DNA of 39,241 nt from Geothermobacter hydrogeniphilus (lineage in GTDB: Bacteria; Desulfobacterota; Desulfuromonadia; Desulfuromonadales; Geothermobacteraceae), in the NCBI RefSeq assembly GCF_002898515.1, contig NZ_PPFX01000041.1, forward strand, positions 1 through 39,241, read 5' to 3'. The position numbers were made by a program, and so were the translations under genes. How positions within the stretch are numbered: the first letter of the stretch is position 1; the number at the start of each line of letters is the position of its first letter. Of this stretch, positions 1 to 8,978 are shown piece by piece. The notes under the pieces were generated by a model that did no database searches, was not told where the DNA came from, and saw only the letters and a program-made list of their open reading frames with translations.

Positions 1-81
1 ATGGCGCATAGACGCCGATTTGGGTAGCGGGGGAGACCATTTCATCAGATTCAGGCCAGAACCCGGGGGCAGGACAACACT

Positions 82-1434
82 ATGCCGCGAAGTTTTCATT
101 TCATCCTCTTTACCCTGATCCTGGCGGTCGGGGTTTTTGCCGGTGTCGGTCTGGAGCGGTTTCCTTTTCTCTCACCGTTCTGGTGGCTGGGGCCGATTTT
201 ACTTCTCTCCATCGGTCTTTCCGGGTTGCTGAAGCACTTTTCCAGCTATTATCTGTTCCTGGCTCTGCCGCTGGCGGCTTTTCTGGCCTTCGCCGTCGGC
301 AACCGGGTCTGGCCCCCCTCGTCAGGTTCGACTCCTCCCCGAACTGAAACGGCTGACGGGCTGGTCCCTGTTCCGTTGGGTGGCAACGACAGCCTTCCGC
401 GACATGTGCTTTACGCCCCGGCCGGAACCAGGATTACGGTTTTTGCCGCAGGCCTGCAAAAACCACGATTATTGAGATTCAACAGTCAGGGCGTGCTCTT
501 TGTCAGCCTCCCCGGGGCGGGACGCGTCCTTGCCCTGCCTGACAATGACGGGGATGGCAGGGCGGACCGTTCCGTGGTCTTTGCCGACGGTCTGAACCGG
601 CCGCATGGGCTTGATTTCTATCTTGGCGCCCTGTTCGTCGCCGAAACCGGGAAGGTTGTCAGCCTGCGGGATCTCGATGGTGACCTGCGCGCCGACCAGA
701 AACATGTTGTCTCCAGCGATCTTCCCGCCGGCGGTGGACACTGGACCCGGTCTCTGCTGGCGGATGGCCACGGAAGCCTGTATGTCTCCGTCGGTTCAGA
801 CTGCAATGCCTGTCTTGAAGAAGATCCGCGCCGTGCGACGGTCCTGAAAATCCGGGCAGCCGGCGGCCGGGGGCGTATCTTCGCTTTTGGTTTGCGCAAC
901 AGTGTCGGCCTGGCTCTTGACCCCGTCAGTGGAGAAATCTGGGCCAGTGACAACGGCCGCGATCTGCTCGGCGACGACCTGCCTCCTGATGAAATCAACC
1001 TGCTGCGTGACGGCGGCGACTACGGTTGGCCCTATTGCTATGGCCGCCGGGTCCCGGACCCTGAACTCGGCAGCCGGCTTCGCTGTCGTCAGACCCAGCC
1101 GAGCGAGGTCGATCTGCCGGCTCATTCAGCCCCCCTGGGAATAACCTTCGGCAATGGTCTCAAGGCGGAACCCTGGATCCGCCGATCCCTGCTGGTGGCC
1201 TACCATGGATCGTGGAACCGAACTGTCCCGACCGGTTATAAAGTGGTTTCCATTCCTTTTCGGCAGGGACGTCCCGCCGGGCCTCCCCGCAATCTGCTCC
1301 GCGGGTGGCTGGTCAACGGACGCGCCTGGGGCCGGCCGGTTGCCCCGCTGGTCGGTCCCGACGGCGCGCTTTATCTCAGTGATGACCTGGCCGGAGTTAT
1401 CTATCGCATCGTCATGCCCGGGAGTCAGTCATGA
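82..1434 (+). CDS. Membrane-anchored sorbosone/glucose dehydrogenase-like beta-propeller protein
   Basis: 450 residues. Three hydrophobic helices lie at about residues 6-24, 33-50 and 53-73, followed by a propeller of the L-sorbosone/glucose dehydrogenase type from about residue 105 to the end. Family-like stretches are LNRPHGLDF, PDEINLLRDGGDYGWPYCYG and AYHGSWNR near the C-terminus. Family members are PQQ-dependent sugar oxidoreductases or related propellers. The membrane helices suggest the propeller is anchored and faces the periplasm. Cofactor and substrate cannot be read from the sequence, so a sugar-oxidising role is only a family-level inference. The stop overlaps the start of the next gene in an ATGA, which implies translational coupling. 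The start ATG has only a weak upstream purine stretch. Confidence 0.82.
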   Translation: MPRSFHFILFTLILAVGVFAGVGLERFPFLSPFWWLGPILLLSIGLSGLLKHFSSYYLFLALPLAAFLAFAVGNRVWPPSSGSTPPRTETADGLVPVPLGGNDSLPRHVLYAPAGTRITVFAAGLQKPRLLRFNSQGVLFVSLPGAGRVLALPDNDGDGRADRSVVFADGLNRPHGLDFYLGALFVAETGKVVSLRDLDGDLRADQKHVVSSDLPAGGGHWTRSLLADGHGSLYVSVGSDCNACLEEDPRRATVLKIRAAGGRGRIFAFGLRNSVGLALDPVSGEIWASDNGRDLLGDDLPPDEINLLRDGGDYGWPYCYGRRVPDPELGSRLRCRQTQPSEVDLPAHSAPLGITFGNGLKAEPWIRRSLLVAYHGSWNRTVPTGYKVVSIPFRQGRPAGPPRNLLRGWLVNGRAWGRPVAPLVGPDGALYLSDDLAGVIYRIVMPGSQS

Positions 1435-2249
1435 TCTGCAAGAAATTTTTCCCGACCATCAGCCTGTTGTTTCTGCTCCTGTCGTCAGCCGGACCGGGCC
1501 TGGCCGACCAGGGCCGGGTTTTTCAGTTGCAGCACCGGGCTGCCGGTGAACTGCTGCCGTTGCTGCAACCGCTTGTCGATGATCAGACCCGCATCAGCGG
1601 AGCCGGGCAACAACTGGTGGTGCGCGGCAGCGAGGAAGAGATTCAGCTGATTGCGGAACTTGTCAGTGGTCTTGATACCGCTGTCCCCCAGTTCCTGATT
1701 CAGGTCCGCCAGCGACGCAGCGACAACCAGACACCGAGCAGGAGCCGAACCCTGGGGACGGCCGGCGTCGGAGATTCGGTAACACTGCCCACCAAGCCGG
1801 GGCGCACCATCGGCAACAGCCGACGTTCGGTCATCCAGAGCCTGCGGGTCGAGGATGGACAAAAGGGGTTTCTGCAGGTCGGCCGGGATGAGCCGTTCAG
1901 TACCAGCCAGAGGTTTTTCGCCGGTGAAATATTCGGCTTCGGTGAAACCCTTGATTACCGCAAGGTGAGTACCGGGTTCTGGGTCGAACCTTCATTACGC
2001 GGAAAGATGGTCCGCTTGCGACTGACCCCGCAAATGGAGACTCTCGACCCTGCCGCCAAACGCAAGACCGTTGAATTTCAACAGGCGGCCAGCGTCATCC
2101 AGGTTCCTCTCGGAGTCTGGACCAATCTGGCAACATCCATGTCCGACAGCAGCGATGCGGGCCGTGCCATGTTGACCTACAAGGCCGGTCATCGTGATCA
2201 GGTCCGGGACATCTGGATCAAGGTTGACCGCCTCAAGGAGGTACCCTGA
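1431..2249 (+). CDS. Exported protein with secretin N-type (NolW-like) domain
   Basis: 272 residues. It has a Sec signal peptide (about residues 1-25, basic start KKFF, hydrophobic core, exit near GLADQG). A short secretin N1/NolW-like module follows at about residues 28-90 (HRAAGELLPLLQPLVDDQT, then VVRGSEEEIQLIAELVSGLD). The middle is Ser/Arg/Thr-rich. The C-terminal part, including VEPSLRGKMVRLRLTPQ, resembles the entry of a secretin beta-domain, but the protein stops before a pore could form. It is therefore not a complete secretin; a periplasmic or outer-membrane accessory role is possible but unproven. It starts in an ATGA overlap with the propeller gene and ends in a TGATG overlap with the next gene, so the three genes form one translational unit. 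Confidence 0.75.
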   Translation: MICKKFFPTISLLFLLLSSAGPGLADQGRVFQLQHRAAGELLPLLQPLVDDQTRISGAGQQLVVRGSEEEIQLIAELVSGLDTAVPQFLIQVRQRRSDNQTPSRSRTLGTAGVGDSVTLPTKPGRTIGNSRRSVIQSLRVEDGQKGFLQVGRDEPFSTSQRFFAGEIFGFGETLDYRKVSTGFWVEPSLRGKMVRLRLTPQMETLDPAAKRKTVEFQQAASVIQVPLGVWTNLATSMSDSSDAGRAMLTYKAGHRDQVRDIWIKVDRLKEVP

Positions 2250-2557
2250 TGGCCATTGTCGAAGTCAGTATCGCTCCTCTCGGTACGGCACATCCCTCTG
2301 TTTCCGCCTATGTCGCCGCATGTCTGCGCATCCTGCGGGACAGCGGTCTCAAACACCAGCTCAACCCGATGGGAACAGTGATCGAAGGAGATCTCGACGC
2401 GATCCTCGCGGTCATTGCGAGGATGCACGAAGCCCCCTTCGCCAAAGGAGCATCACGGGTCTCGACGCTGATCAAAATAGACGATCGACGTGACTCCGAA
2501 AGCCACTCCATGCAGGGCAAAGTGGCTGTTGTCACAAAGCTTCTGGACGATTCCTGA
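2249..2557 (+). CDS. MTH1187 family thiamine-binding protein
   Basis: 102 residues, matching the MTH1187/YqgV (DUF77) family in length and pattern: N-terminal MAIVEVSIAPLG, central LNPMGTVIEGDLDAILAV, and EAPFAKGASRVSTLIKIDDR near the C-terminus. Family members form ferredoxin-like oligomers and have been described as thiamine-binding cytoplasmic proteins. It overlaps the upstream gene by one base (TGATG), and a strong AAGGAGG site lies just upstream within that gene. Nothing around it is a thiamine gene, so its link to the two upstream envelope-type genes is unexplained. Confidence 0.88.
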   Translation: MAIVEVSIAPLGTAHPSVSAYVAACLRILRDSGLKHQLNPMGTVIEGDLDAILAVIARMHEAPFAKGASRVSTLIKIDDRRDSESHSMQGKVAVVTKLLDDS

Positions 2558-2573
2558 CGTGTTCCCTTTCCTG

Positions 2574-2602
2574 TTGACAGGGGGAAGGGGATTTGTTATC
2601 AA
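2574..2602 (+). promoter_or_regulatory. Promoter of tRNA-Cys
   Basis: A perfect -35 TTGACA (2574-2579) is separated by 17 bases from a -10-like TATCAA (2597-2602). It lies about 34 bases ahead of the mature 5' end of tRNA-Cys, directly after the thiamine-binding gene. Confidence 0.7.
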
Positions 2603-2635
2603 TAGCGCACTTTTCACGGCCGGAGAGGTCGTGAC

Positions 2636-2709
<74 letters not shown>

Positions 2710-2720
2710 CTTAAGAATCA

Positions 2721-2749
2721 AGCCAGCCCCTTCCGGGCTGGCTTTTTTT
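2721..2749 (+). terminator. Rho-independent terminator after tRNA-Cys
   Basis: A 9-bp perfect stem, AGCCAGCCC (2721-2729) with GGGCTGGCT (2735-2743), has a 5-base loop and runs straight into a T tract. It sits 12 bases after the tRNA. Confidence 0.93.
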
Positions 2750-2752
2750 GTT

Positions 2753-2891
2753 GAGGACGCCGGCTTTTTCATCAACTCTGCGTTGCAGCCCCGCTTCGCT
2801 TGTGCGACGTAGCTGCCGCTACGCCTCCGCGTTCATTGAGCTGCGCCTTGATTTGATAAAAAATCCAGCGCCTTGAGGCTGTGGCGTGGGA
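2753..2891 (+). repeat. Fold-back intergenic repeat, copy A
   Basis: About 140 bp, nearly identical to 9141-9280 and 23519-23658. The outer arms (about 2755-2775 and 2852-2874) are inverted repeats with a few mismatches. The centre holds a perfect CGTAGC-TGCC-GCTACG hairpin (about 2808-2823), and the intermediate segments also tend to pair, so the whole unit can fold back on itself. The conserved block extends about 18 bases past the right arm. No coding capacity is apparent. It resembles a MITE- or REP-type element. Confidence 0.88.
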
Positions 2892-2921
2892 TATTGGCCT
2901 GATCGTGATGTTGAAGCTTTT

Positions 2922-2990
2922 GAGGACGCCGGCTTTTTCATCAACTCTGCGTTGCAGCCCCGCTTCGCTTGTGCGACGTAGCTGCCGCTG
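2922..2990 (+). repeat. Fold-back intergenic repeat, truncated copy A'
   Basis: A second, directly repeated copy of the left half of the 2753-2891 element begins 169 bases after the start of copy A. It is identical over about 69 bases and stops inside the central hairpin, just after CTGCCGCT. The right half is missing, and unique sequence leads into the permease start. Confidence 0.88.
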
Positions 2991-3034
2991 GGGAATTTAC
3001 CGATTGTTCATGTAACCTGGGGTGAGGACTCCGC

Positions 3035-3856
3035 ATGGAATTGATTACTCCCGGATTCATCGTCCTCTTCATCCTGCTCGGTGCCGTTGCCGGTCTGCTC
3101 GCCGGTCTGCTCGGCATCGGTGGCGGGATCATCCTGGTGCCCCTGTTTCTGCATATTTTTCCACTGATCGGCTTTCCGCCCGAATATTACGTTCATCTCG
3201 CCCTCGGTACCAGCCTCGGGATTATCCTGCCAACGGCGATCAGCAGCACCTTCGGTCATCGTAAACGCGGCAACGTCGATTGGCGGCAGGTCGGGTTTCT
3301 CACCATCGGCGGCGTTGCCGGTGCCGTTGCCGGATCACACCTGGCTGCGGGGTTGAACGGTCGCAACCTGCAGCTGCTGTTCGCCGGCATGCAGATATTG
3401 GTGGCCGGCCGCATGCTGGTGGCGCGCAATTATCTGCCCCCTGAACGCAGCACTCGGGTTCCTCCCTGGATGCTGATCCTGGTCGGCCTCTGCGGTGGTT
3501 CTTTTTCGGCCTTTTTCGGCGTCGGCGGCGGCGTGGTGGCGGTGCCGATGATGGTTATCCTGGTCCAACTGCCGATCCATCTCGCGGTCGGCAACTCCAG
3601 TGCCCTGATCGTGGTGTCGTCCCTGGCGGGCATGCTGTCCTATATCGCCACCGGCAGCGGCGAGCCCGGACTTCCACCCTGGTCGTTCGGCTACGTGAAC
3701 CTTCTGGTTGTGCTGCTGGTCGCCCCGCTTGCGATTCTTTTTGCGCGACTTGGGGTCCGTATTGCCGGACGCCTGCCGCATGATAAAATGGTCAAAGCCT
3801 TTGCCGCCCTGCTGATCCTGGTCGGCCTGAAAATGGGTTACCAGGTTCTGTTCTGA
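3035..3856 (+). CDS. Sulfite exporter TauE/SafE family permease
   Basis: 273 residues, almost entirely hydrophobic, with about eight membrane segments in two homologous halves. Each half begins with the family's glycine-rich signature: GLLAGLLGIGGGIILVPLFL (about residues 20-39) and GSFSAFFGVGGGVVAVPMMV (about 155-174). Family members move sulfite, sulfonates or other small organic anions across the inner membrane, and the substrate here is unknown. The ATG follows GGGGTGAGGA. The gene starts only about 45 bases after the truncated repeat, so its promoter must lie in or near the repeat region. The next gene starts 15 bases downstream, suggesting an operon. Confidence 0.87.
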   Translation: MELITPGFIVLFILLGAVAGLLAGLLGIGGGIILVPLFLHIFPLIGFPPEYYVHLALGTSLGIILPTAISSTFGHRKRGNVDWRQVGFLTIGGVAGAVAGSHLAAGLNGRNLQLLFAGMQILVAGRMLVARNYLPPERSTRVPPWMLILVGLCGGSFSAFFGVGGGVVAVPMMVILVQLPIHLAVGNSSALIVVSSLAGMLSYIATGSGEPGLPPWSFGYVNLLVVLLVAPLAILFARLGVRIAGRLPHDKMVKAFAALLILVGLKMGYQVLF

Positions 3857-3871
3857 CAAACAGGAGAATCC

Positions 3872-4675
3872 ATGCTGCGTCAGGCTGCCGTTGCCGGACA
3901 ATTCTATCCCCGCGACCGGGATGACCTTCACCGGCAGGTTACGTCCTTCATTTCCCTCGAGGCTACCCCTCAAGGTGTCTTCGGAGCCATGGTCCCTCAT
4001 GCCGGCTACATCTATTCCGGTGCCGTTGCCGGGGCGGTTTTTTCCCGTATCGAGATCCCGGCTCAGGTTGTCATCCTCGGCCCCAACCATCACGGACTCG
4101 GCCATGCAGGTGCCGTCTTTGCCGCCGGCGGTTGGCAGACTCCCCTGGGGACAACCCCGGTCGCTGCGTCTCTGGCCGCTGACATTCTGGCCCACTGCCC
4201 ACGGTTGAACGCGGACAGTCTCGCCCACCGACATGAACATTCTCTCGAAGTCCAACTGCCCTTTCTGCAGGTCCTTCGCCGTGACGTGGAAATCGTGCCG
4301 ATCTGCCTTGGGCATCTGGGGCTGGACGACCTGCTCGCCATCGCCGATGGTCTCGCCGCTGTCTGTGCCCGGCAGAGTCAGCCGCCGCTGCTGCTGGCCA
4401 GCAGCGACATGAGCCATTACGAGCCCGGTGCCGTTGCCCGGCGCAAAGACCGGCTGGCCATCGATCGGATTCTCGCCCTCGACCCTGAGGGACTCTACCG
4501 AACGGTGCGCCGTGAACGGATCTCCATGTGCGGGGTTTTGCCGACGGTCGTCCTGCTGGCGGCGGGGACACGACTTGGTGCCGGTCGCGCCGAACTGGTC
4601 CGTTACGCCAACTCCGGTGACGTGACCGGTGACCAGTCCGACGTTGTCGGCTATGCCGGAATCACCATTCTCTGA
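3872..4675 (+). CDS. amrB: AmmeMemoRadiSam system protein B (MEMO1 family)
   Basis: 267 residues, full length for the MEMO1-like family. It begins [11 protein letters not shown], as family members do. Conserved stretches are [10 protein letters not shown] (about residues 48-57), GPNHHG (about 72-77), [13 protein letters not shown] (about 120-132), SSDMSHY (about 176-182) and a C-terminal SGDVTGD. The conserved His/Asp/Cys residues correspond to the catalytic-like pocket of MEMO and its dioxygenase relatives. In many anaerobes it occurs with an AMMECR1 protein and a radical SAM protein, neither of which is present here, so its reaction remains unknown. The ATG is preceded by AGGAGA, 15 bases after the permease stop. 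Confidence 0.9.
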   Translation: MLRQAAVAGQFYPRDRDDLHRQVTSFISLEATPQGVFGAMVPHAGYIYSGAVAGAVFSRIEIPAQVVILGPNHHGLGHAGAVFAAGGWQTPLGTTPVAASLAADILAHCPRLNADSLAHRHEHSLEVQLPFLQVLRRDVEIVPICLGHLGLDDLLAIADGLAAVCARQSQPPLLLASSDMSHYEPGAVARRKDRLAIDRILALDPEGLYRTVRRERISMCGVLPTVVLLAAGTRLGAGRAELVRYANSGDVTGDQSDVVGYAGITIL

Positions 4676-4681
4676 ACGGTC

Positions 4682-4710
4682 TTGCCAATCAATTCCGACT
4701 GCAGTATAAA
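4682..4710 (+). promoter_or_regulatory. Promoter of gltX
   Basis: -35 TTGCCA (4682-4687) and -10 TATAAA (4705-4710) are 17 bases apart, immediately after amrB and about 80 bases ahead of the gltX start. Confidence 0.65.
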
Positions 4711-4788
4711 CAGCGGGCGGCATCCCGGACGGCACGCTCATACGCGCTTCCCGACAACCGCATCAGCCTTCTTTTCCGGAGAAAACCG

Positions 4789-6186
4789 ATGTCTGATCTA
4801 CGTGTTCGATTCGCTCCCAGCCCGACCGGCTACCTGCATATCGGCGGGGCCCGTACCGCGCTGTTCAATTACCTGCTCGCCCGCAAACAAGGCGGCACCT
4901 TCGTGCTGCGGATCGAGGATACCGACGTGGAACGTTCCACCCGGGAATCGGTCGATGCCATCCTGCAGGCGATGGACTGGCTGGGACTTGATTACGATGA
5001 AGGTCCGCTCTACCAGTCTGACCGTTTCGACCTCTACCAGCAGAAGATCGACCAGCTGCTCACCGAGGGCAAGGCTTACCGCTGTTACTGCAGTGCCGAA
5101 GAGTTGGCCTCCAAACGGGAGGTGGCGATCAGCGAAGGACGTAAGCCGAAATACGACGGCACCTGCCGGGATAGTGCTGAACAACCGGCCGACCGACCGC
5201 ACGTGGTCCGTTTCAAGGCCCCGCAGGAGGGCGAAATAGCCTTTGTCGACCGTATCAAGGGCCGTATCGCTTTCAATAATGAAGAGCTTGACGACCTGAT
5301 TATCCGCCGTACCGATGGCACACCGACCTACAACCTGGTGGTTGTCATTGATGATGCCGAGATGGGGATCAACCTGGTGGTGCGTGGCGATGACCATGTC
5401 AACAATACCCCACGTCAGATTCAGCTCTACCGGGCTCTCGGCTACCCGGTGCCGGAATTTGCCCATGTGCCGATGATTCTCGGTTCCGACAAGACCCGGC
5501 TGTCCAAACGGCATGGCGCCACCTCGGTGATGGCCTACCGGGACCAGGGCTTTCTTCCGGAAGCCATGGTCAATTACCTGGTCCGCCTCGGCTGGTCGCA
5601 TGGCGACCAGGAAATTTTCGGTCGTGAAGAACTGATCGAGAAGTTCAGCCTCGACCATGTCGGCCGCGCCGCCGGGGTTTTCAATCCCGAGAAACTGCTC
5701 TGGCTCAACGCCCATTACATCAAGCACGGCGATCCGGCCCGGCTGGCGCCGTTGATGGTGGAACAACTGGAAAAACTCGGGTTGTCGACCGCTGGCGGAC
5801 CTGACCCGGCCACCGTGGTCATGGCCCTGCAGGAACGGGCGCGAACGCTGGTTGAGATGGCCGAAAACGCGGCTTTTTTCTACCGCGCCCAGGTTCTCTA
5901 CGACCCTGCCGACCAGGCTAAATTCATCACCCCGGCACAGCGTGAACTGTTCATGCTGCTGCAGGACCGGTTTGCCGCCTGCGACAATTTCACCGCCGCC
6001 GCTTTGAAAGCCGAATTCAGCACTGTCCTCGAACAACTCGGCCTTGGTTTCGGCAAGGGAGCCCAGCCGCTGCGGGTCGCCATGACCGGCAGCCGCGGGG
6101 GGCCGGACCTGTTCCTGCTGATTGAGCTGCTCGGCCGCGAACGGGTTCGGGCACGGCTTGCGCAGTCTCTCGCTTTATTGGCCTGA
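4789..6186 (+). CDS. gltX: Glutamate--tRNA ligase
   Basis: 465 residues, typical for bacterial GluRS, a cytoplasmic class I synthetase that charges tRNA-Glu. The N-terminus [20 protein letters not shown] carries the HIGH-type motif (HIGG). [11 protein letters not shown] follows, and the KMSKS-type loop appears as TRLSKRHG (about residue 240). The anticodon-binding alpha-helical half fills the C-terminal third. The ATG follows GGAGAAAACCG. The cysteines in CYCSAEEL (about residues 98-105) lie in the connective-peptide region, where many bacterial GluRS carry a zinc-site remnant. A hairpin terminator follows. Confidence 0.97.
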   Translation: MSDLRVRFAPSPTGYLHIGGARTALFNYLLARKQGGTFVLRIEDTDVERSTRESVDAILQAMDWLGLDYDEGPLYQSDRFDLYQQKIDQLLTEGKAYRCYCSAEELASKREVAISEGRKPKYDGTCRDSAEQPADRPHVVRFKAPQEGEIAFVDRIKGRIAFNNEELDDLIIRRTDGTPTYNLVVVIDDAEMGINLVVRGDDHVNNTPRQIQLYRALGYPVPEFAHVPMILGSDKTRLSKRHGATSVMAYRDQGFLPEAMVNYLVRLGWSHGDQEIFGREELIEKFSLDHVGRAAGVFNPEKLLWLNAHYIKHGDPARLAPLMVEQLEKLGLSTAGGPDPATVVMALQERARTLVEMAENAAFFYRAQVLYDPADQAKFITPAQRELFMLLQDRFAACDNFTAAALKAEFSTVLEQLGLGFGKGAQPLRVAMTGSRGGPDLFLLIELLGRERVRARLAQSLALLA

Positions 6187-6206
6187 TTCAGATCCATGTC
6201 ACACAC

Positions 6207-6245
6207 CGCGCCCGGGACACAATCGTTCCGGGCGCGACTGTTTTT
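6207..6245 (+). terminator. Rho-independent terminator after gltX
   Basis: CGCGCCCGG (6207-6215) pairs perfectly with CCGGGCGCG (6228-6236) across a 12-base loop. ACTG and a five-T run follow. The remaining sequence to 6388 shows no riboswitch or strong promoter that I can recognise. Confidence 0.82.
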
Positions 6246-6388
6246 ATCCCCTGCGGCTGTAACGGATAGCAAAAGTCGCTTTCCCCTGGTGTTCTCATCT
6301 GCTGTCTAAACCTTCTCCCGTGTTGCGTCGACATGAATATGACTGGGGAGCGCACAACGCTGCTGCCCGTAATTGAAGCCGTGAGTTT

Positions 6389-8908
6389 ATGCCGCACACA
6401 TTAATTCCCACCGCCACGTCAAGGACTTCCGAAACCCGTGAAGCCCACGGAGCGCCGGGCAGCCGCTGGAACTCGGTTCGGGCAGTCCTTGACGCGATTC
6501 CCGATCCCGCCTGGATCACCACCCGAAATGGGCGATTGCGCCTCGCCAACCGCGCGGCCGCCGAATGTTACGGCTATCAGGAAGAGGAATGGCGCAATCT
6601 CAACATCGCTTCGTTGATCGGCTGCGAGCAGGGGGATTTTTCAGCAGTTGCCAGGATTCTGTCCGAAGAAGGGTATTATTATTTCGAGGCTGAACACCGC
6701 TGCAGGGATGGGCGAACTTTTCCGGGTGAAGCTCGCCTGACTCTGGCCATCGTTCAGAGAGCGACCGTCTGTATTGTCATTGCCCACGACAATACCCTGT
6801 TGCACGATGCCGAATCCGCTTTTCGCAAAAGCCAGGAACGATTCAAAAAGGTTTTTGAATATGCCGCCACGGGCATGAACATCCTGCTGCCGGAAGGTTA
6901 TTTCCTGCAGAGCAACCAGGCCTTCTGCGACTTTGTCGGTTACAGCAGCGAGGAGTTGCGCGGCATGACGGTTGCCGATCTGACGCACCCGGATGATCTT
7001 GACAAAACCGCGCGTATCATGAACGAGATCCGTGACGGCAAGCACCGGCATATCGATATTGAAAAGCGGTTCCTCAACAAGCAGGGTGACGTTGTCTGGG
7101 GTGCTGTTTCCGCCACCTGGATTTGCAACGCCCAGGGGCGCCCCGATTACGGCATCGCCCTTGTTCAGGACATTACCGACTATAAAAAAAGCCGTGAAGC
7201 CCTGGAACATGAAAGGTGGTTCCTGCAGACAGTCGTTGACGGGGTGGTTGATCCCCTGATCGTGGTCGACCTTGACTACCGGATCCTGATGATGAACCGC
7301 GCGGCCGGCAAAGCAGGGCAGGGGACCCCGCGGGACGGGGAGCTTTGCTACCGTTATTTTCACCGCCAGGAGGCCCCCTGTTGTGACGATTATCATCCCT
7401 GTCCGCTTGCGGAGGTAAAGCGTACCGGCAACCCGGTGACTGTTGTTCATTATCAGACCGCCGGTGATGGCAGCCAACGAATATTCGAAGTGCAGGCATC
7501 CCCCTATCGCAACCGGGATGGAGATCTGTGCGGCATTATTGAGTCATCACGCGATATCACCTACCTCTTCGAAGCCGAAGAACAGTTGCGGGAAAAAGAG
7601 ACGCGACTCAATTATCTTGTTCAGCATGACACCCTGACCAGCCTGCCGAATCGTGACCATTTTTATACCCGCCTGCGCAAGACCATGCTGACTGCCGGCA
7701 AGACCGGCAACCGGGCCGCGGTGCTGCTGCTCGACCTTGACCGGTTCAAGAACATCAACGAATCCTTGGGGCACGATCTCGGTGATCGTGTGCTGTGCAG
7801 GGTTGCGGACAGGCTGCGCCGTTGTCTGCGGGACTCCGACCTGGTGGCGCGATCGGGGGGAGATGAATTCGTCATCATCCTTGAAGAGATCCAGGATGTG
7901 GCCCATATTGATATCGTCGCGCGTAAAATTCACAAGGCCCTCTCGCCGCTCCTGGAAATCGATTCCTACCAGCTTTGCGTGACCGGCAGCCTCGGCATCA
8001 GTGTTTATCCCGAAGATGGCGCCGATGCCGAAGACCTGATGCGGGCGGCTGATACCGCCCTGTTCCGCGCCAAGGAGAAGGGGCGAAATACCTATCAGTT
8101 CTATACCCCGGACATGAATGCGCGGTCCTGTGAACTGCTGCTGCTTGAAAGCAGTCTACGGCGCGGCATCGAACAGCAGGAACTGGTGTTGCACTACCAG
8201 CCGCAGATCGATCTTTTCACCGGCCATGTTCGCGGCATGGAGGCCCTGGTGCGTTGGAATCACCCGCAGCGGGGGATGATTCCGCCGGGAGATTTCATCC
8301 CCCTGGCAGAAGAAACCGGGCTGATCGTGCCGATGGGTGAATGGGTGCTGCGGGAGGCATGCCGCCAGAACAGGCGTTGGCAGGCTCTCGGTTTCAGCCC
8401 GATCCGCATCACGGTCAATATCTCCGCCCGTCAGTTCCTCAAGGGCGACCTGGTGCAGATGGTTGCCGAAGTTCTGGAAGAGACAACACTGGACCCCTGT
8501 TTCCTGGAACTGGAAATCACTGAAAGTATGGTCATGGATGATGTTGAAACGGCGATTTTCATCATGGCGCAACTGGCTGCCCTCGGCGTCCATCTTGCCA
8601 TTGACGACTTCGGTACCGGCTATTCTTCCCTGGCCCATCTGAAACGCTTCCCGCTCACAACCCTGAAGATCGACCGGGCCTTCGTCAAGGATCTGACCGT
8701 CAACGGCGAGGATGAGGCCATTGTCAGGGCCATTGTCGCCCTGGCGCACAGTCTGGATCTGCAGGTGATTGCCGAAGGGATCGAAACCGAAGAGCAGTAC
8801 CTTTTTCTCAAGGAGCGAGGCTGTGAGCAGGGTCAGGGATTCCTTTTCAGCAAACCGCTTCCAGCCGATAAAATTCGAACTTTTCTGCGCCCCTTGATGG
8901 TCTGCTGA
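6389..8908 (+). CDS. PAS-PAS-PAS-GGDEF-EAL cyclic-di-GMP signalling protein
   Basis: 839 residues, with no obvious membrane segment, so probably cytoplasmic. Domains in order: PAS about 27-140; PAS/PAC about 150-275 (TGMNILLPEGYFLQSNQAF, GYSSEELRGM); a third PAS about 280-395; GGDEF about 400-565; EAL about 575-835. The cyclase signature is intact (SGGDEF, about residue 488). The phosphodiesterase signature EALVRW (about 618) is intact too, as are EITES, DDFGTGYSS and LKIDRAFV, so both activities are plausible. The third PAS has a cysteine-rich stretch, CYRYFHRQEAPCCDDYHPCP, that could bind metal or sense redox state. The ATG has only a weak ribosome site. No substrate or partner gene is adjacent. 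Confidence 0.93.
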   Translation: MPHTLIPTATSRTSETREAHGAPGSRWNSVRAVLDAIPDPAWITTRNGRLRLANRAAAECYGYQEEEWRNLNIASLIGCEQGDFSAVARILSEEGYYYFEAEHRCRDGRTFPGEARLTLAIVQRATVCIVIAHDNTLLHDAESAFRKSQERFKKVFEYAATGMNILLPEGYFLQSNQAFCDFVGYSSEELRGMTVADLTHPDDLDKTARIMNEIRDGKHRHIDIEKRFLNKQGDVVWGAVSATWICNAQGRPDYGIALVQDITDYKKSREALEHERWFLQTVVDGVVDPLIVVDLDYRILMMNRAAGKAGQGTPRDGELCYRYFHRQEAPCCDDYHPCPLAEVKRTGNPVTVVHYQTAGDGSQRIFEVQASPYRNRDGDLCGIIESSRDITYLFEAEEQLREKETRLNYLVQHDTLTSLPNRDHFYTRLRKTMLTAGKTGNRAAVLLLDLDRFKNINESLGHDLGDRVLCRVADRLRRCLRDSDLVARSGGDEFVIILEEIQDVAHIDIVARKIHKALSPLLEIDSYQLCVTGSLGISVYPEDGADAEDLMRAADTALFRAKEKGRNTYQFYTPDMNARSCELLLLESSLRRGIEQQELVLHYQPQIDLFTGHVRGMEALVRWNHPQRGMIPPGDFIPLAEETGLIVPMGEWVLREACRQNRRWQALGFSPIRITVNISARQFLKGDLVQMVAEVLEETTLDPCFLELEITESMVMDDVETAIFIMAQLAALGVHLAIDDFGTGYSSLAHLKRFPLTTLKIDRAFVKDLTVNGEDEAIVRAIVALAHSLDLQVIAEGIETEEQYLFLKERGCEQGQGFLFSKPLPADKIRTFLRPLMVC

Positions 8909-8936
8909 ACGGTGGCGGAAAAATCCAAAAAAGCTC

Positions 8937-8965
8937 TTGACCGTGCCGGTGATGTCTGATAAAAA
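8937..8965 (+). promoter_or_regulatory. Promoter of tRNA-Gln
   Basis: -35 TTGACC (8937-8942) and an A-rich -10 TAAAAA (8960-8965, spacing 17; GATAAA at 8958 is an alternative) lie just upstream of the mature 5' end of tRNA-Gln at 8979. Confidence 0.5.
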
Positions 8966-8978
8966 TCGACTCCGCTTT

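Noticed and set aside
2753-2990. CRISPR array suggested by the repeated units.
   Set aside because: Only two units, each far longer than a CRISPR repeat, with self-complementary structure and no spacer series or cas genes.
2941-3132. Small open frames inside the fold-back repeats giving similar peptides in each copy.
   Set aside because: They arise only because the DNA repeats; they start in flanking sequence, lack ribosome sites and differ in extent between copies.
6246-6388. Possible c-di-GMP riboswitch in the leader of the first GGDEF-EAL gene.
   Set aside because: None of the conserved GEMM-type blocks or tetraloop-receptor elements can be seen.
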